The position numbers and the translations under genes are program-made. A stretch of 64,000 bases of DNA, taken from DATBGE01 sp036558125 (GTDB lineage Bacteria > Gemmatimonadota > Gemmatimonadetes > Gemmatimonadales > GWC2-71-9). Within the stretch, counting starts at the first letter, position 1. Every line of letters begins with the position of its first letter. Of the stretch, positions 48,703 to 57,530 are shown piece after piece. The notes below the pieces were generated by a model. That model was given only the letters and a program-made list of their open reading frames with translations. It was not told the DNA's origin and did no database searches. Where the stretch lies: the NCBI GenBank assembly GCA_036558125.1, contig DATBGE010000132.1, forward strand, positions 1 through 64,000, in the 5' to 3' direction.

Positions 48703-50532
48703 ATGCCCGACCAACCACCCATCTCGAGCTACGGCCTGATCGGCGACCTGCGCACCGCCGCGCTGGTAGGGCTGCATGGCGGGGTGGACTGGTGTTGCCT
48801 CCCAAGGTTCGATAGCCCGAGCATCTTCGCGGCGATTCTCGATCCTGATCACGGCGGCACTTGGCTGATCCAGCCCGACGAGCCGCACACCGCCAGGCAA
48901 CGTTACCTCCCCTCCACCAATATCCTCGAGACCACGTTCCGGACCGACGACGGAGAGGTCAAAGTGGTGGATTTCATGCCGGTCGGCTTCGACGGAAAAC
49001 CACCCAGCCGGCATCCCGAGCTCCACCGCAAGGTGACTTGCACCGGCGGGCGGGCGCGCATGCGGATCGATTTCATGGCCCGGTTCGACTATGCCGCAGG
49101 CGAGACCCGGATCGAGGAACTGCGCCACGGCATATTCGCCACCGACCGGCGTGAGGAGGTCGCCACTCTTTCGAGTGCGGTGCCGTTCGAGTGGAGTATC
49201 CGCGACGGCCGCGCGGTGACCCTGTTTCCTATTGTGGAGGGCGAGTCCCGCTGGCTGGTGCTGCGCTACGACGACGACGACGTTCACCCCGTGGATCGTT
49301 ACGACAGCGCCCGCAAGCTCGAGGTGACCGCCGCCTACTGGCGGGTCTGGGCCTCGCAGCTTCGCTACACCGGACCGTACCACAGTCAGGTCGAACGCTC
49401 TGCTCTGGCGCTCAAGCTGCTCACCGATGGCGAGAGCGGCGGCATCATCGCGGCGCCGACGACCTCTTTGCCCGAGGTACTCGGCGGAGTGCGCAACTGG
49501 GATTACCGCTTCGTCTGGCTGCGGGATGCCGCCTTCACTCTCGAGGCGCTCGAGGGCGTAGGACATCACGAGGAGGCGGATCACTTCATGCGCTTTCTCA
49601 AGCGAGTCTGCCGCCACGAATCGGATCAGCACCTGCAGATCATGTACGGCCTGGACGGACGCCGGGAGCTGACCGAGCGCTCGCTGGATCATCTGAGCGG
49701 CTACTTCGGATCGCGCCCCGTACGGGTCGGAAACGCCGCGGCGGGTCAGCTGCAGCTCGATGTTTACGGAGACGTCATGGCGACCGCGGAAATCTGGCGG
49801 CGCTACCACGAAATGACCGATGGCACCTGGCGAGTGCTCCGTCCTCTGGTCGACTGGGTGAGCCGGAACTGGCGGCTTCCCGACTCGAGCATCTGGGAGA
49901 TGCGAAGCGGGGCTCGGCACTATGTCTACAGCAAGTTGATGAGCTGGGTCGCCCTCGATCGGGGAATCCGCATGGCCGAGGCGATGGGAATGGATGGAGA
50001 CGCTAAACGCTGGCGAACCGAGAGAGGCCTGGTGCGCGAGGAGATCCTGAGCCACGGCTGGAGCGAGTCGAAGCAATCCTTCGTTCAGGTCTATGACGAT
50101 CCCGAAACTCTGGATGCCGCCGCGTTGGCCGTCGGGCTCCGGGGATTTCTTCCCTGGGACGATCCTCGAACGATCGGGACGGTCCGGGCGGTGGCCCGGG
50201 AGCTGACGACCGGCGACGGCGAGCTGGTCGTGCGCTACCGCAGTCCCGACGGCCTGCTGGGTGAAGAGGGAGCCTTCTCGATCTGTACCTTCTGGCTCGC
50301 CGAATCACTCTTGCGGATCGGAGATCGAAAGGGCGCGGAGCGCATTTTCCGGCGGATGATGAACCAGGCCAACCACCTTGGTCTCTATTCCGAGGAAATC
50401 GATCCCGCGAGTGGAGTAGCGCTGGGGAACTTCCCCCAGGCCTTCACCCATGTGGCATTAATCAATTGTGCTGTCGCAATGATGGGGAGCCCACCGACCA
50501 ACGGGGAAGAGGAGGAATGGGAGGAGGCGTGA
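48703..50532 (+). CDS. Glycoside hydrolase family 15 (glucoamylase/trehalase-like)
   Basis: ATG 48703 gives 609 aa and starts at the family N-terminus (ISSYGLIGDLRTAALVG, DWCCLPRFDSPSIFA). The catalytic (alpha/alpha)6 barrel shows GGVRNWDYRFVWLRDAAFTL, DSSIWEMRSG with the general acid Glu, and NFPQAFTHVALINCA. GH15 members cleave alpha-1,4-glucan ends or trehalose. Position behind otsAB fits carbohydrate storage turnover, possibly trehalose. The 49-nt gap to otsB suggests one operon. Confidence 0.92.
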   Translation: MPDQPPISSYGLIGDLRTAALVGLHGGVDWCCLPRFDSPSIFAAILDPDHGGTWLIQPDEPHTARQRYLPSTNILETTFRTDDGEVKVVDFMPVGFDGKPPSRHPELHRKVTCTGGRARMRIDFMARFDYAAGETRIEELRHGIFATDRREEVATLSSAVPFEWSIRDGRAVTLFPIVEGESRWLVLRYDDDDVHPVDRYDSARKLEVTAAYWRVWASQLRYTGPYHSQVERSALALKLLTDGESGGIIAAPTTSLPEVLGGVRNWDYRFVWLRDAAFTLEALEGVGHHEEADHFMRFLKRVCRHESDQHLQIMYGLDGRRELTERSLDHLSGYFGSRPVRVGNAAAGQLQLDVYGDVMATAEIWRRYHEMTDGTWRVLRPLVDWVSRNWRLPDSSIWEMRSGARHYVYSKLMSWVALDRGIRMAEAMGMDGDAKRWRTERGLVREEILSHGWSESKQSFVQVYDDPETLDAAALAVGLRGFLPWDDPRTIGTVRAVARELTTGDGELVVRYRSPDGLLGEEGAFSICTFWLAESLLRIGDRKGAERIFRRMMNQANHLGLYSEEIDPASGVALGNFPQAFTHVALINCAVAMMGSPPTNGEEEEWEEA

Positions 50533-50540
50533 GAGTGAGG

Positions 50541-50600
50541 GGTAAGGAGTAAGGAGAAGGCTTTTCAACCTCACTCCTTACTCCTTACTCCTTACTCCTC
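50541..50600. repeat. Inverted arms of 7-bp repeats between convergent genes
   Basis: GTAAGGA occurs twice at 50542-50555. The complementary unit ACTCCTT occurs three times, then ACTCCTC, at 50573-50600, with GTGAGG/CCTCAC also pairing. The arms flank AAGGCTTTTCAA, so a long hairpin can form. It lies between the GH15 stop and a convergent gene and may serve as a terminator. Confidence 0.8.
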
Positions 50601-50617
50601 ACTTCTAACGCTTTACT

Positions 50618-51325
50618 CTACTGCGGTGTGCAATCCGATGTGGTCCAGGTAAATGTGTCGGCACCCACATCGAAGGTTCCGGTCGCGGTGCTCGGTGAGC
50701 CCTGGGTGATGGTTCCGACGCCCGTCGTTGCACCGGCCAGTGTGATCGTCGTTCCACCGGTAACCGTTCCATCGACTGCCACCGGGGTAGTGGATCCGCT
50801 GGTGAAGTAATTTCCTGCCAGAACTCCGTTTACAACCACGAATCCAAAGGATCCGCTTCCAGGAGTACCAGTGAAGGTGCCACAGAAGGCCTGGCCGCTC
50901 CCGTCATCCATCAGCGAAACGAAAACTCCTTGGGTAGGCCCTGGTCCGCTCCATGCCCCTTCGAGGCGGCTGACGCCGTCGAAGGTACCGCCGAAGACGT
51001 AGCCTTGATCACTCACGGCCAACAGGTCAGTGGCGGGGTCGTATGTTCCCGTTAGACTGATCGTTGAGGCGGTGGGCGCGACATTGTTGAGGGCGACGGT
51101 CGCCGCGATGGGAGCCATGGCACTTAATGCGGGTGGGGCGGGTGCGTCGGTGGCTGCGATAGCCTGCATACCACCGAAATCCGTGGCATTGTCAGCCTGA
51201 ACGATTCCGGTCCAGACAGTTGAGGTCGAGCCTCCTCCCCCATTGTTATCGTCATCACTACAAGCGGCCGTCAGTGCCAAAGCGGCCAAGACCGTGGCCG
51301 TGAGGCCGCGTTGAATCACTTTCAT
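50618..51325 (-). CDS. Beta-rich lipoprotein of unknown function
   Basis: ATG 51325 starts a lipoprotein signal (LTATVLAALALTAAC), followed by an Asp/Asn/Gly linker. The remaining ~200 aa are Gly/Thr/Ser-rich with alternating beta strands (STISLTGTYDPATDLL, GVFVSLMDDGSGQAFCG). Two cysteines near 165 and 232 could pair. Function is unknown. Confidence 0.8.
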   Translation of the reverse strand: MKVIQRGLTATVLAALALTAACSDDDNNGGGGSTSTVWTGIVQADNATDFGGMQAIAATDAPAPPALSAMAPIAATVALNNVAPTASTISLTGTYDPATDLLAVSDQGYVFGGTFDGVSRLEGAWSGPGPTQGVFVSLMDDGSGQAFCGTFTGTPGSGSFGFVVVNGVLAGNYFTSGSTTPVAVDGTVTGGTTITLAGATTGVGTITQGSPSTATGTFDVGADTFTWTTSDCTPQ

Positions 51326-51483
51326 TTGACGAACTCCTTCTATAAGGTCACTGTGAGCCGGATCACACGGGATCGCCCCGTCCCACGCCCACACGCGTGT
51401 TGTATCAAAAGGCTGATCGCTTGGCGGTGTCAAGCTACGAGTCTTACGGCGGGGTCACAGCAATCGCGATTCGGAGGCGGGCG

Positions 51484-51960
51484 TCAAAGGTCCTTCAGGT
51501 AGTGCACCGTTTCGGGCCGATATCCCAGATGCTCGTACAAGCCGAGGGCGCGCTGATTGGTCGCGAAGACATTCAGGGTAACTCGAGTGTACCCCTGCTC
51601 CCGGGACCAGTCCTCCGCCGCCTGCATCAGCCCTCGCGCGATGCCACGCCCTTCGGCTTCGGGCGCCAGGGCCAGGATCTCCACGTGGGCGTGCGGCTGG
51701 TGAGTGAAGTAGTCCTCCCTGGTGGTGATGAAGACATAACCGAGTTGTTGCCCTTCGGCAGTCTCCGCCACGCGGATCGTGTTCTGCCGGATCGGATGGT
51801 TCAGCGCCTCGAGCAGAATCGCGTGATCGGCGGCTCCGATTTCCGAGCGGCTACGCCATGGCGGAACGGGGAAGTCTCCCAGTCGCTCGGACAGCTTCAG
51901 CAGAAAGGGCTGGTCCTCCGGACCCGCCACCCGGATTCGAATTCCGGGTGGCATGCTCAT
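51484..51960 (-). CDS. GNAT family N-acetyltransferase
   Basis: The 158-aa GNAT has IRIRVAGPEDQPFLLKL at the start, motif A LAPEAEGRGIARGLMQAAE (RGIARG pyrophosphate loop) and NQRALGLYEHLGY near the C-terminus. The substrate is unknown. It is unrelated to the flanking pair of GNAT copies beyond the family level. Confidence 0.9.
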   Translation of the reverse strand: MSMPPGIRIRVAGPEDQPFLLKLSERLGDFPVPPWRSRSEIGAADHAILLEALNHPIRQNTIRVAETAEGQQLGYVFITTREDYFTHQPHAHVEILALAPEAEGRGIARGLMQAAEDWSREQGYTRVTLNVFATNQRALGLYEHLGYRPETVHYLKDL

Positions 51961-52006
51961 GTGCCGCAGCGTTGAGTCTCCTACGGGTTGGTTCCCTTAC
52001 CGCCGA

Positions 52007-52252
52007 CTAGCGGACGTGCCGGAAGGTCAGGCGCCGTACCGCGAGCGACATGGTGGATGGATCTACTCCGAACTTCTTTGCGAGGACCTTGATCTGGGCG
52101 CCACGCTTGTAGAGCCGCCGGGCCAGCTGGACTTTCTTCTCGGTCAGTTTCGCAGCGTAGTTGTCACTGCCTTTTCGATGGGCACCACCGCCATAGCGCT
52201 TCGGCTGGCGACGGGAGGACCAGCGGGTCTTATGATCACGAGTGCGGGGCAT
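52007..52252 (-). CDS. Small helix-turn-helix protein
   Basis: The 81-aa product is strongly basic (RTRDHKTRWSSRRQPKR). The C-terminal ~45 residues (VQLARRLYKRGAQIKVLA, KKFGVDPSTMSLAVRR) read as a helix-turn-helix of the resolvase/homeodomain-like type. A DNA-binding regulator or the DNA-binding piece of a mobile-element protein are both possible. Confidence 0.65.
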   Translation of the reverse strand: MPRTRDHKTRWSSRRQPKRYGGGAHRKGSDNYAAKLTEKKVQLARRLYKRGAQIKVLAKKFGVDPSTMSLAVRRLTFRHVR

Positions 52253-52294
52253 AGGACATTCACGGAATTGGATGGTAGGGAGTAAGCGCCGTCC

Positions 52295-52735
52295 CTAGCC
52301 GGGTCGGACATCGTCGGTTGCGGATGGAGTGCGACGCAGCAGCGAGGCGATGAGCATCATGCCCAGGTTGGCGCCGGCGCAGAGCCCGCCGACGATGAGG
52401 AGGATCCGTGCCGTGGCACGGAGGATGTCGAAGCTGTGAATACCCAGCGCGACCAACCCCGCCTTCATGGCGAGGAGTGCCGCGGCCGTCGAAAAAATGC
52501 CGAGCTGGACGAGCAGCAGTGGACGATACCCGAGGCCGGCGTACAGCCAGTACAGCGCCATGGCAACCAGCAACCAGGCCAGCATCCCGGTGCGGGTCGT
52601 CTGCCCCAGCGGAAGCGAGCGGACCACCGGACCGACGATTACGCAGACTACCAGCCAGAGGAACAATCGCAGACTCGCTCCCCGGAGCTCTCTCCGCGTA
52701 GCGTCCTCGGCAGTATGCAGGGCCGGACCGCGCAT
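52295..52735 (-). CDS. Small membrane protein (146 aa)
   Basis: ATG 52735 is preferred over 52777 because GAGGAG lies about six bases upstream. Four hydrophobic helices (LFLWLVVCVIVGPVV; MLAWLLVAMALYWLYAGL; LLLVQLGIFSTAAALLAM; ILLIVGGLCAGANLGMMLI) are visible. Function is unknown. Confidence 0.75.
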   Translation of the reverse strand: MRGPALHTAEDATRRELRGASLRLFLWLVVCVIVGPVVRSLPLGQTTRTGMLAWLLVAMALYWLYAGLGYRPLLLVQLGIFSTAAALLAMKAGLVALGIHSFDILRATARILLIVGGLCAGANLGMMLIASLLRRTPSATDDVRPG

Positions 52736-52813
52736 CACACTCTCCTCGGGTACCGTGAGCGGATAACCCATTCTCAACCTACGTCACTCCGGGGCATCGC
52801 GGAACCATCGTGT

Positions 52814-53557
52814 TCACACCTGTCCGGCTCGCACCGCGAGCGGCCACTCGATCCGGCGCTGTTCCTCAGGCGCACCCCATAGCGGCTCGATCGCCGAGAT
52901 GAATGGGGGGAGCGGATCGCGGCCTACCTTCTTCCGGAACCCGCTCACCGCCGACCAGGTATCGAGATACGATGCCAGCTCGGGAAGGTTCCACCAATGC
53001 TCCATCGCAACCGCCGGGAAGGCCAACTCTTCGAACGGAAAAGGTAACGTCCGATAGGCGGCATCGATGTGGTGGCGCTCCGGAGGCCAATAGGGACCAA
53101 CGGTTTCGACGTAAAACACCGAGAGGAGCCCGTCGATTTGCGGGGATATGCGGCACAGCCCATAGCACCAGAGGGCGATCACTCCTCCTGGCCGGAGCAC
53201 CCGGCGCGCCTCGTGGTAGAAGGCAGCGCAGTCGAACCAATGTGCCGCTTGTGCCGCGGTGACGAGGTCCGCCGATCCGTCGGCTAGCCCGCTCGATGTC
53301 TCCTGGCCGAGGCGATAGGAGACGCGAGGATGGGGGAAGCTTTCCGCCAGCTGGGCTTCGCTCGGATCGGTCGCGATCACTTGTTCGAAATGCTCCGCGA
53401 TCCCTGTCGCGGCCTGGCCGTTGCCGGTGCCGCAATCCCAGGCAAGACGATGGCCGGGTGAGAGTCGCGCGAGGTGCTCGAACAAGGCGGCTGGATAGTG
53501 GGGCCGGGCCTTCGAATATTGTGGCGCTCGAGCGGAGAAGTGATCCTGGAAGCTCAC
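52814..53557 (-). CDS. Class I SAM-dependent methyltransferase
   Basis: The 247-aa protein has the SAM motifs LAWDCGTGNGQAA (motif I), VIATDPSEAQL (motif II), DLVTAAQAAHWFD and EARRVLRPGGVIALWCYG (motif III). It resembles UbiE/type-11 methyltransferases acting on small molecules. The substrate is unknown. The next gene (53569) is 12 nt upstream on the same strand. Confidence 0.9.
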   Translation of the reverse strand: MSFQDHFSARAPQYSKARPHYPAALFEHLARLSPGHRLAWDCGTGNGQAATGIAEHFEQVIATDPSEAQLAESFPHPRVSYRLGQETSSGLADGSADLVTAAQAAHWFDCAAFYHEARRVLRPGGVIALWCYGLCRISPQIDGLLSVFYVETVGPYWPPERHHIDAAYRTLPFPFEELAFPAVAMEHWWNLPELASYLDTWSAVSGFRKKVGRDPLPPFISAIEPLWGAPEEQRRIEWPLAVRAGQV

Positions 53558-53568
53558 GATCTTTCCCT

Positions 53569-54999
53569 TCAGCCCGCCATCGGGTTGGGCGTCCTGTAGC
53601 TCGGAGCCGGCCGAACCTGGGTCTTCAGTCCATACAGACTCTGGTCGGCCGCGCCCAGCAGCGCCTCGGCCGTTGCAGCGTCGCGGGGATAGACCGCGAC
53701 TCCCTGGCTGACAGTGAGCGGCGGGGTTTCCGCGTCGCCTGCGAGCAACTCGGCGATGCGGTTGGCAACCTGCCAGGCGGATTCTTCATCCGCCTCCGGG
53801 AGTATCAGCGCGAACTCATCTCCGCCGAATCGGGTCGGCGTATCGATCGTGCGGGAGGTGAGTTGCAAGGCTTCACTCACCCGGCAGAGCGCCCGGTTCC
53901 CCACCATGTGCCCATGCCGGTCGTTGATCCGCTTGAGGCCGTTCAGATCGAGGAAGAGCACTGCGAATGGGCGTCCCGTGCGCTCGGAACGCCTGATCTC
54001 GGCCTGCAGACGTTCGATGAGCTGGCGATAGTTGCCGATGCCGGTCAGGGGATCACTCACGGAGAGATGACGCAACCGCCGCTCCACGTCGCGGCGTTCG
54101 GCCACCACGGCGGCCAGCATCAATGTGGTTATCGCGGCAATGCCGACGTAGGCCTGAAGCAACAGCAGGGAGTCGCTCGCGGTGTAGTGGGCGAACGGGC
54201 CCAGACCCTGCACGGTGCCCCAGACTGCGACGACGGAAAGCACCAGCGTGCTGGTCGCCGCACCGCGGTGCCCAAAGCGGAATGCTCCCCACAGGAGGAA
54301 TGGAAGACAGAGAAATTCGAGCGGGTAGTACTGAATGCGCGATGGGAAGAGTCCCCCGAACACCAACATTGCCGCGAAAAAGAGAATTCCCAGCAGGACC
54401 ACCGCTTCAAGCGGCGTCCCGGGCGCCTCTCCCTCCCTGCGCCAGAGACTCCACGAGAGAATGAACGGTGCCACGACGAGAGCTCCCACCATGTCTCCCA
54501 ACCACCAGGTGAGCCAGATCTCCCCGAACTCCTTCCAGCCGGCCAGCCCGCTCAGGGTAAGAGCGAGCACCCCGCAGGTGGCACACACCGCGGTACTGAA
54601 GAGCGCGGCGTAGAGAACGAAGCGGAACAGATTCTCCGCCCGCACCAGCGTCAGACGGCCACTGGCGAAGCGTCTTACCAGGTAGCCGCCGAGGACCGCC
54701 TCCAGGGTATTCCCGACGGCGATCCCGAGCGAAGTGGCGACCGGCGCCGCGTTAGTGACGTTGACGAGGAAAGCCCCGACAAAGATGGCGGGCCACACTC
54801 GGTTCCCGAGGAGCAGCACTGCGGCGAGGGCGATCCCGGTAGGAGGCCAGACCGCGGTGGCACTCGGATTGGTTGTGGCAAGCCGAAGCCCGAGCTTCCC
54901 CGCGACGAGGTAGATCACGGTAAGGAGGATCAGAACCACGACCAGATTCACCCGGCGGGAGCCGATCCAGCTGGAGAAGCCGCTGAGGGCGACGGCCAT
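53569..54999 (-). CDS. MASE1-GGDEF diguanylate cyclase
   Basis: Residues ~20-300 are a membrane sensor of the MASE1 type (ATTNPSATAVWPPTGIALAA, LGDMVGALVVAPFIL). The GGDEF domain is intact: signature FGGDEF at residues ~391-396, preceded by the product-inhibition site RTID five residues before it. It makes c-di-GMP in response to an unknown signal. Another MASE1 protein, a histidine kinase, lies at 57531. Confidence 0.92.
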   Translation of the reverse strand: MAVALSGFSSWIGSRRVNLVVVLILLTVIYLVAGKLGLRLATTNPSATAVWPPTGIALAAVLLLGNRVWPAIFVGAFLVNVTNAAPVATSLGIAVGNTLEAVLGGYLVRRFASGRLTLVRAENLFRFVLYAALFSTAVCATCGVLALTLSGLAGWKEFGEIWLTWWLGDMVGALVVAPFILSWSLWRREGEAPGTPLEAVVLLGILFFAAMLVFGGLFPSRIQYYPLEFLCLPFLLWGAFRFGHRGAATSTLVLSVVAVWGTVQGLGPFAHYTASDSLLLLQAYVGIAAITTLMLAAVVAERRDVERRLRHLSVSDPLTGIGNYRQLIERLQAEIRRSERTGRPFAVLFLDLNGLKRINDRHGHMVGNRALCRVSEALQLTSRTIDTPTRFGGDEFALILPEADEESAWQVANRIAELLAGDAETPPLTVSQGVAVYPRDAATAEALLGAADQSLYGLKTQVRPAPSYRTPNPMAG

Positions 55000-55104
55000 G
55001 TTTCCCCTCGACGTGAGGTGCCAGAAAGGCCTTTTCGGCCGGGTGGAGATGGGAGCGAATCGCTAGGAAGGTCGCTGCTTCAGCCGGATGCCGTCCTCAG
55101 ACCA

Positions 55105-55569
55105 TCACTTTGCTTCCAGGCTCGCCACGACGCCGGTCTCTCCAAGGAGATCGAGCCGGTTCCCCGTTATCCGATAGCTTCGGGTGGCATCCAGCGCGGC
55201 TCCCAGCTTGGTCTCCAGGTCCATGCCGGAGGGGCAGGCCATGCGGGTGAGAGCCAGGGGACCAATCCGCAGCGAATCGCCCTTTGTCTGATAGGTGCCG
55301 GCCAGGCGATTGCACCCGGCGAACCCACCGACCCTGCTGTCCGCTTCGCTGAAGGTGAGAGTCGCCGGCTTGCCGCCGTTCCCCGGCTCCGCCGGGGACC
55401 CACCGAGCGAGGTGAGGCTCCATTCCCGACCGGCGAGACTCCCGCCGGCTCCCGGCGCAGGCTGTGGCGTCCCCCCGCCACCTGCGGGTTTCGGGTTCCC
55501 TCCTCCACATCCGAGAGCGAGAGCGACGATCATCGAAGCCGAAGCCAGTCTTGTTGCAGTCGTTCGCAT
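55105..55569 (-). CDS. META-domain lipoprotein
   Basis: The 154-aa protein has a lipobox (VALALGC), a Gly/Pro linker and a META/HslJ-like domain (LAGREWSLTSLGG, GGFAGCNRLAGTYQ, IGPLALTRMACP). Cysteines in GCN and MAC are the usual disulphide pair. META proteins are small outer-membrane-associated proteins, sometimes linked to motility or antibiotic tolerance. Confidence 0.9.
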   Translation of the reverse strand: MRTTATRLASASMIVALALGCGGGNPKPAGGGGTPQPAPGAGGSLAGREWSLTSLGGSPAEPGNGGKPATLTFSEADSRVGGFAGCNRLAGTYQTKGDSLRIGPLALTRMACPSGMDLETKLGAALDATRSYRITGNRLDLLGETGVVASLEAK

Positions 55570-55591
55570 CGAAGTTCCAACGATATCGCCT

Positions 55592-56479
55592 TTACCTCCG
55601 GCGGGCCCGGCCGGCCAGCACCGTGATGTTGTCGCTTCCGCCGCGCTCCAATGCGAGGTCCAACAGTTCGCGGCACAAATTCTCGGACGATTCCATCGCG
55701 TCGATCCTGGCGCAGATCTCTTCGTCCGACACGTGTTTGGTAAGGCCGTCCGTGCACAGCAGCACGACGGACCCTCGCTTCCTGATATCCACCCGGGTCA
55801 CTTCAGGCTTGGCCTCTTCGCCTCCGATCGCGCTGACCAGCACGTGACTGAATGGCGAGGCGGCCAGCCGCTCCGGGGGCAGGGCGCCACGGTCCACCAG
55901 GTCCTGGGCCATGGTCTGATCTCGAGTGGTGCGCTTGAGCACTCCGTCCTTATGCACGTAGCAGCGGCTGTCACCGACTTGAACCACATAGAGCCAGGGC
56001 CAGACCGCGATTCCGAGGGTGAGCGTCGTCGCCATCCGCGGCGCATCGGCACGACCCGCCGCTTCGGTCCGGACCGTGCTGTGAGCCTCCAGCGCCGCCT
56101 CCCGCAGGGCGTCGAAGAATTCCTCTTCCGCGGAGGAGCCGGCCGAGTGATAGCAGCGCAGGGTGGAGGAGACGTACCGAGTGATACTTTCGGTCGCGAG
56201 GCGGCTCGCTTCGCCACCGGCGCTCCCGCTTCCCACACCATCGGCAACGAGCATGACCGTCGCGAGGCGTTCGCCGCGGAGGGGCAGATTGTCGGGTTCG
56301 GGAAGGCTGGTACCGTGAATGACGACCTGCGGGTTCACCGTTCCGAGCAGGAAATGATCCTGATTCTCTTTACGAACTTTGCCCGGATGGGTGAGCCCGA
56401 ACAGATCGAGTTCATCGTCCTTGGGCTTGCGGCCTGGGGCGGTGGGAATCGTGGTGGTGAGTGGCTCGGCTAGCGCCAT
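55592..56479 (-). CDS. PP2C-type protein phosphatase
   Basis: ATG 56479 follows GAGGAGG. The 295-aa phosphatase shows HPGKVRKENQDHFLLG, MLVADGVGSGSAGGEAS (metal-binding Asp), VQVGDSRCYVHKDGVL, VVLLCTDGLTKHVSDEEI and GGSDNITVLAG. Bacterial PP2C enzymes reverse Ser/Thr kinase signalling. No kinase gene is visible beside it. Confidence 0.92.
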   Translation of the reverse strand: MALAEPLTTTIPTAPGRKPKDDELDLFGLTHPGKVRKENQDHFLLGTVNPQVVIHGTSLPEPDNLPLRGERLATVMLVADGVGSGSAGGEASRLATESITRYVSSTLRCYHSAGSSAEEEFFDALREAALEAHSTVRTEAAGRADAPRMATTLTLGIAVWPWLYVVQVGDSRCYVHKDGVLKRTTRDQTMAQDLVDRGALPPERLAASPFSHVLVSAIGGEEAKPEVTRVDIRKRGSVVLLCTDGLTKHVSDEEICARIDAMESSENLCRELLDLALERGGSDNITVLAGRARRR

Positions 56480-56769
56480 AGGCGCCTCCTCTCCACGAGG
56501 ATGCCTGCCTTTGCGCCCTTGCGCAAGACTGCCCTTTGGGTCACGTCGTGAACCGGTCCTCGAGCAGGGTCGCCCCCCCCCACTCCCAGCAGACCCGCCA
56601 GGGCGGCCCGGGCCAGCGCCTGGGCCGGAGCGGAGCTGCCCGCCAGCCCCAACAACTCCCCGAGGCCCACCTTTACCGCGGCGACCCGAAGCGTCCCCAA
56701 GACGCCGGCGAAACCGGTGCTCAGCAGCGCACTGGGCTCCTGGATCGAGGCCTCACGCGTCCGGATCCT
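56470..56769 (-). CDS. Questionable small protein
   Basis: A minus-strand frame is open here to 56826. From an ATG at 56784 or an internal start it would give about 100 aa with hydrophobic Ala/Leu/Gly repeats (LGELLGLAGSSAPAQALARA). It overlaps the PP2C start by 10 nt and the glycosyltransferase end. No family is recognised, and it could be a chance frame. The start was not resolved. Confidence 0.3.
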   Translation of the reverse strand, partial: RIRTREASIQEPSALLSTGFAGVLGTLRVAAVKVGLGELLGLAGSSAPAQALARAALAGLLGVGGGDPARGPVHDVTQRAVLRKGAKAGILVERRRLWR

Positions 56770-57463
56770 TGCGCCTGGTCTCATACCAGAAGGCCATGTC
56801 ACCCCGGGTCCGCACCCCACTGCCACCCCTCAAAGCGAGGCGAGTCATCACTTTCAGGATCTCCCATCCGGTGTACGCGCGAAACTTCCGCCCCGAGGTC
56901 TGGACCCATTCTTTCAGCACAACGAATTCCCCCTCCCGCTTGAGCGCTCGGCTCAGGGCGATCTCCTCGGCGCCATAGAGCGATTGGTCGAAGCCGCCGG
57001 CTGCGTCGAAAGCCGTGCGGGTGGCAAAAAGAAAGCACCCAGCGGCGAGACGAGCCTTCCGGAACGTCCAAACCGCGAGGGGTTCGAGCGCTCGGACATA
57101 CCAGGGAAGCCGCCCCTGGAACCGCACTCCCGCCCCTCCACCGATCGCGCCACCTCTAACGCTGGCATAGGCCGCCTGCACCACCTCGGGATTCACCACC
57201 GTGTCGGCATCCACGAAGATGAGGAGATCACCGCTCGCCGCCCGGGCCCCGGCGTTCCGGGTGGCCGCGATTTGACGGTTCGACGTGGAGACCACCCGCG
57301 CATCATGACCCCGGGCCACCTCGGCGGTACGGTCGGACGAGGCATCGTCGGCCACGACGATCTCGTACTGCTGGCCGGTCGCGGCGGCCGCCAGGTGAAT
57401 GGCGTCGAGCGTTGCACCCAGCAGCTCCTCTTCGTTATACGCCGGGACGACGAATGAAATCAT
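56753..57463 (-). CDS. Family 2 glycosyltransferase
   Basis: ATG 57463 is chosen because the GT-A fold starts right there (MISFVVPAYNEEELLGATLD), giving 236 aa. It has VVADDASSDRTAEVA, NAGARAASGDLLIFVDADT (the DxD motif) and GGFDQSLYGAEEIALS. It adds sugar from a nucleotide donor to an unknown acceptor. No membrane helix is clear. Confidence 0.9.
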   Translation of the reverse strand: MISFVVPAYNEEELLGATLDAIHLAAAATGQQYEIVVADDASSDRTAEVARGHDARVVSTSNRQIAATRNAGARAASGDLLIFVDADTVVNPEVVQAAYASVRGGAIGGGAGVRFQGRLPWYVRALEPLAVWTFRKARLAAGCFLFATRTAFDAAGGFDQSLYGAEEIALSRALKREGEFVVLKEWVQTSGRKFRAYTGWEILKVMTRLALRGGSGVRTRGDMAFWYETRRKDPDA

Positions 57464-57530
57464 GCTCCCAAGCCTCTGTTTCCGACCCCTGTTTGGCGGG
57501 TCATTCTGGCCCCGCGCCCCGTAGCTGGCG

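Noticed and set aside
53296..55626. 776-codon open frame on the + strand
   Set aside because: It is antisense to the methyltransferase, the GGDEF cyclase and the META gene, all of which have clear motifs. Its translation is low-complexity Arg/Gly/Pro sequence without domains.
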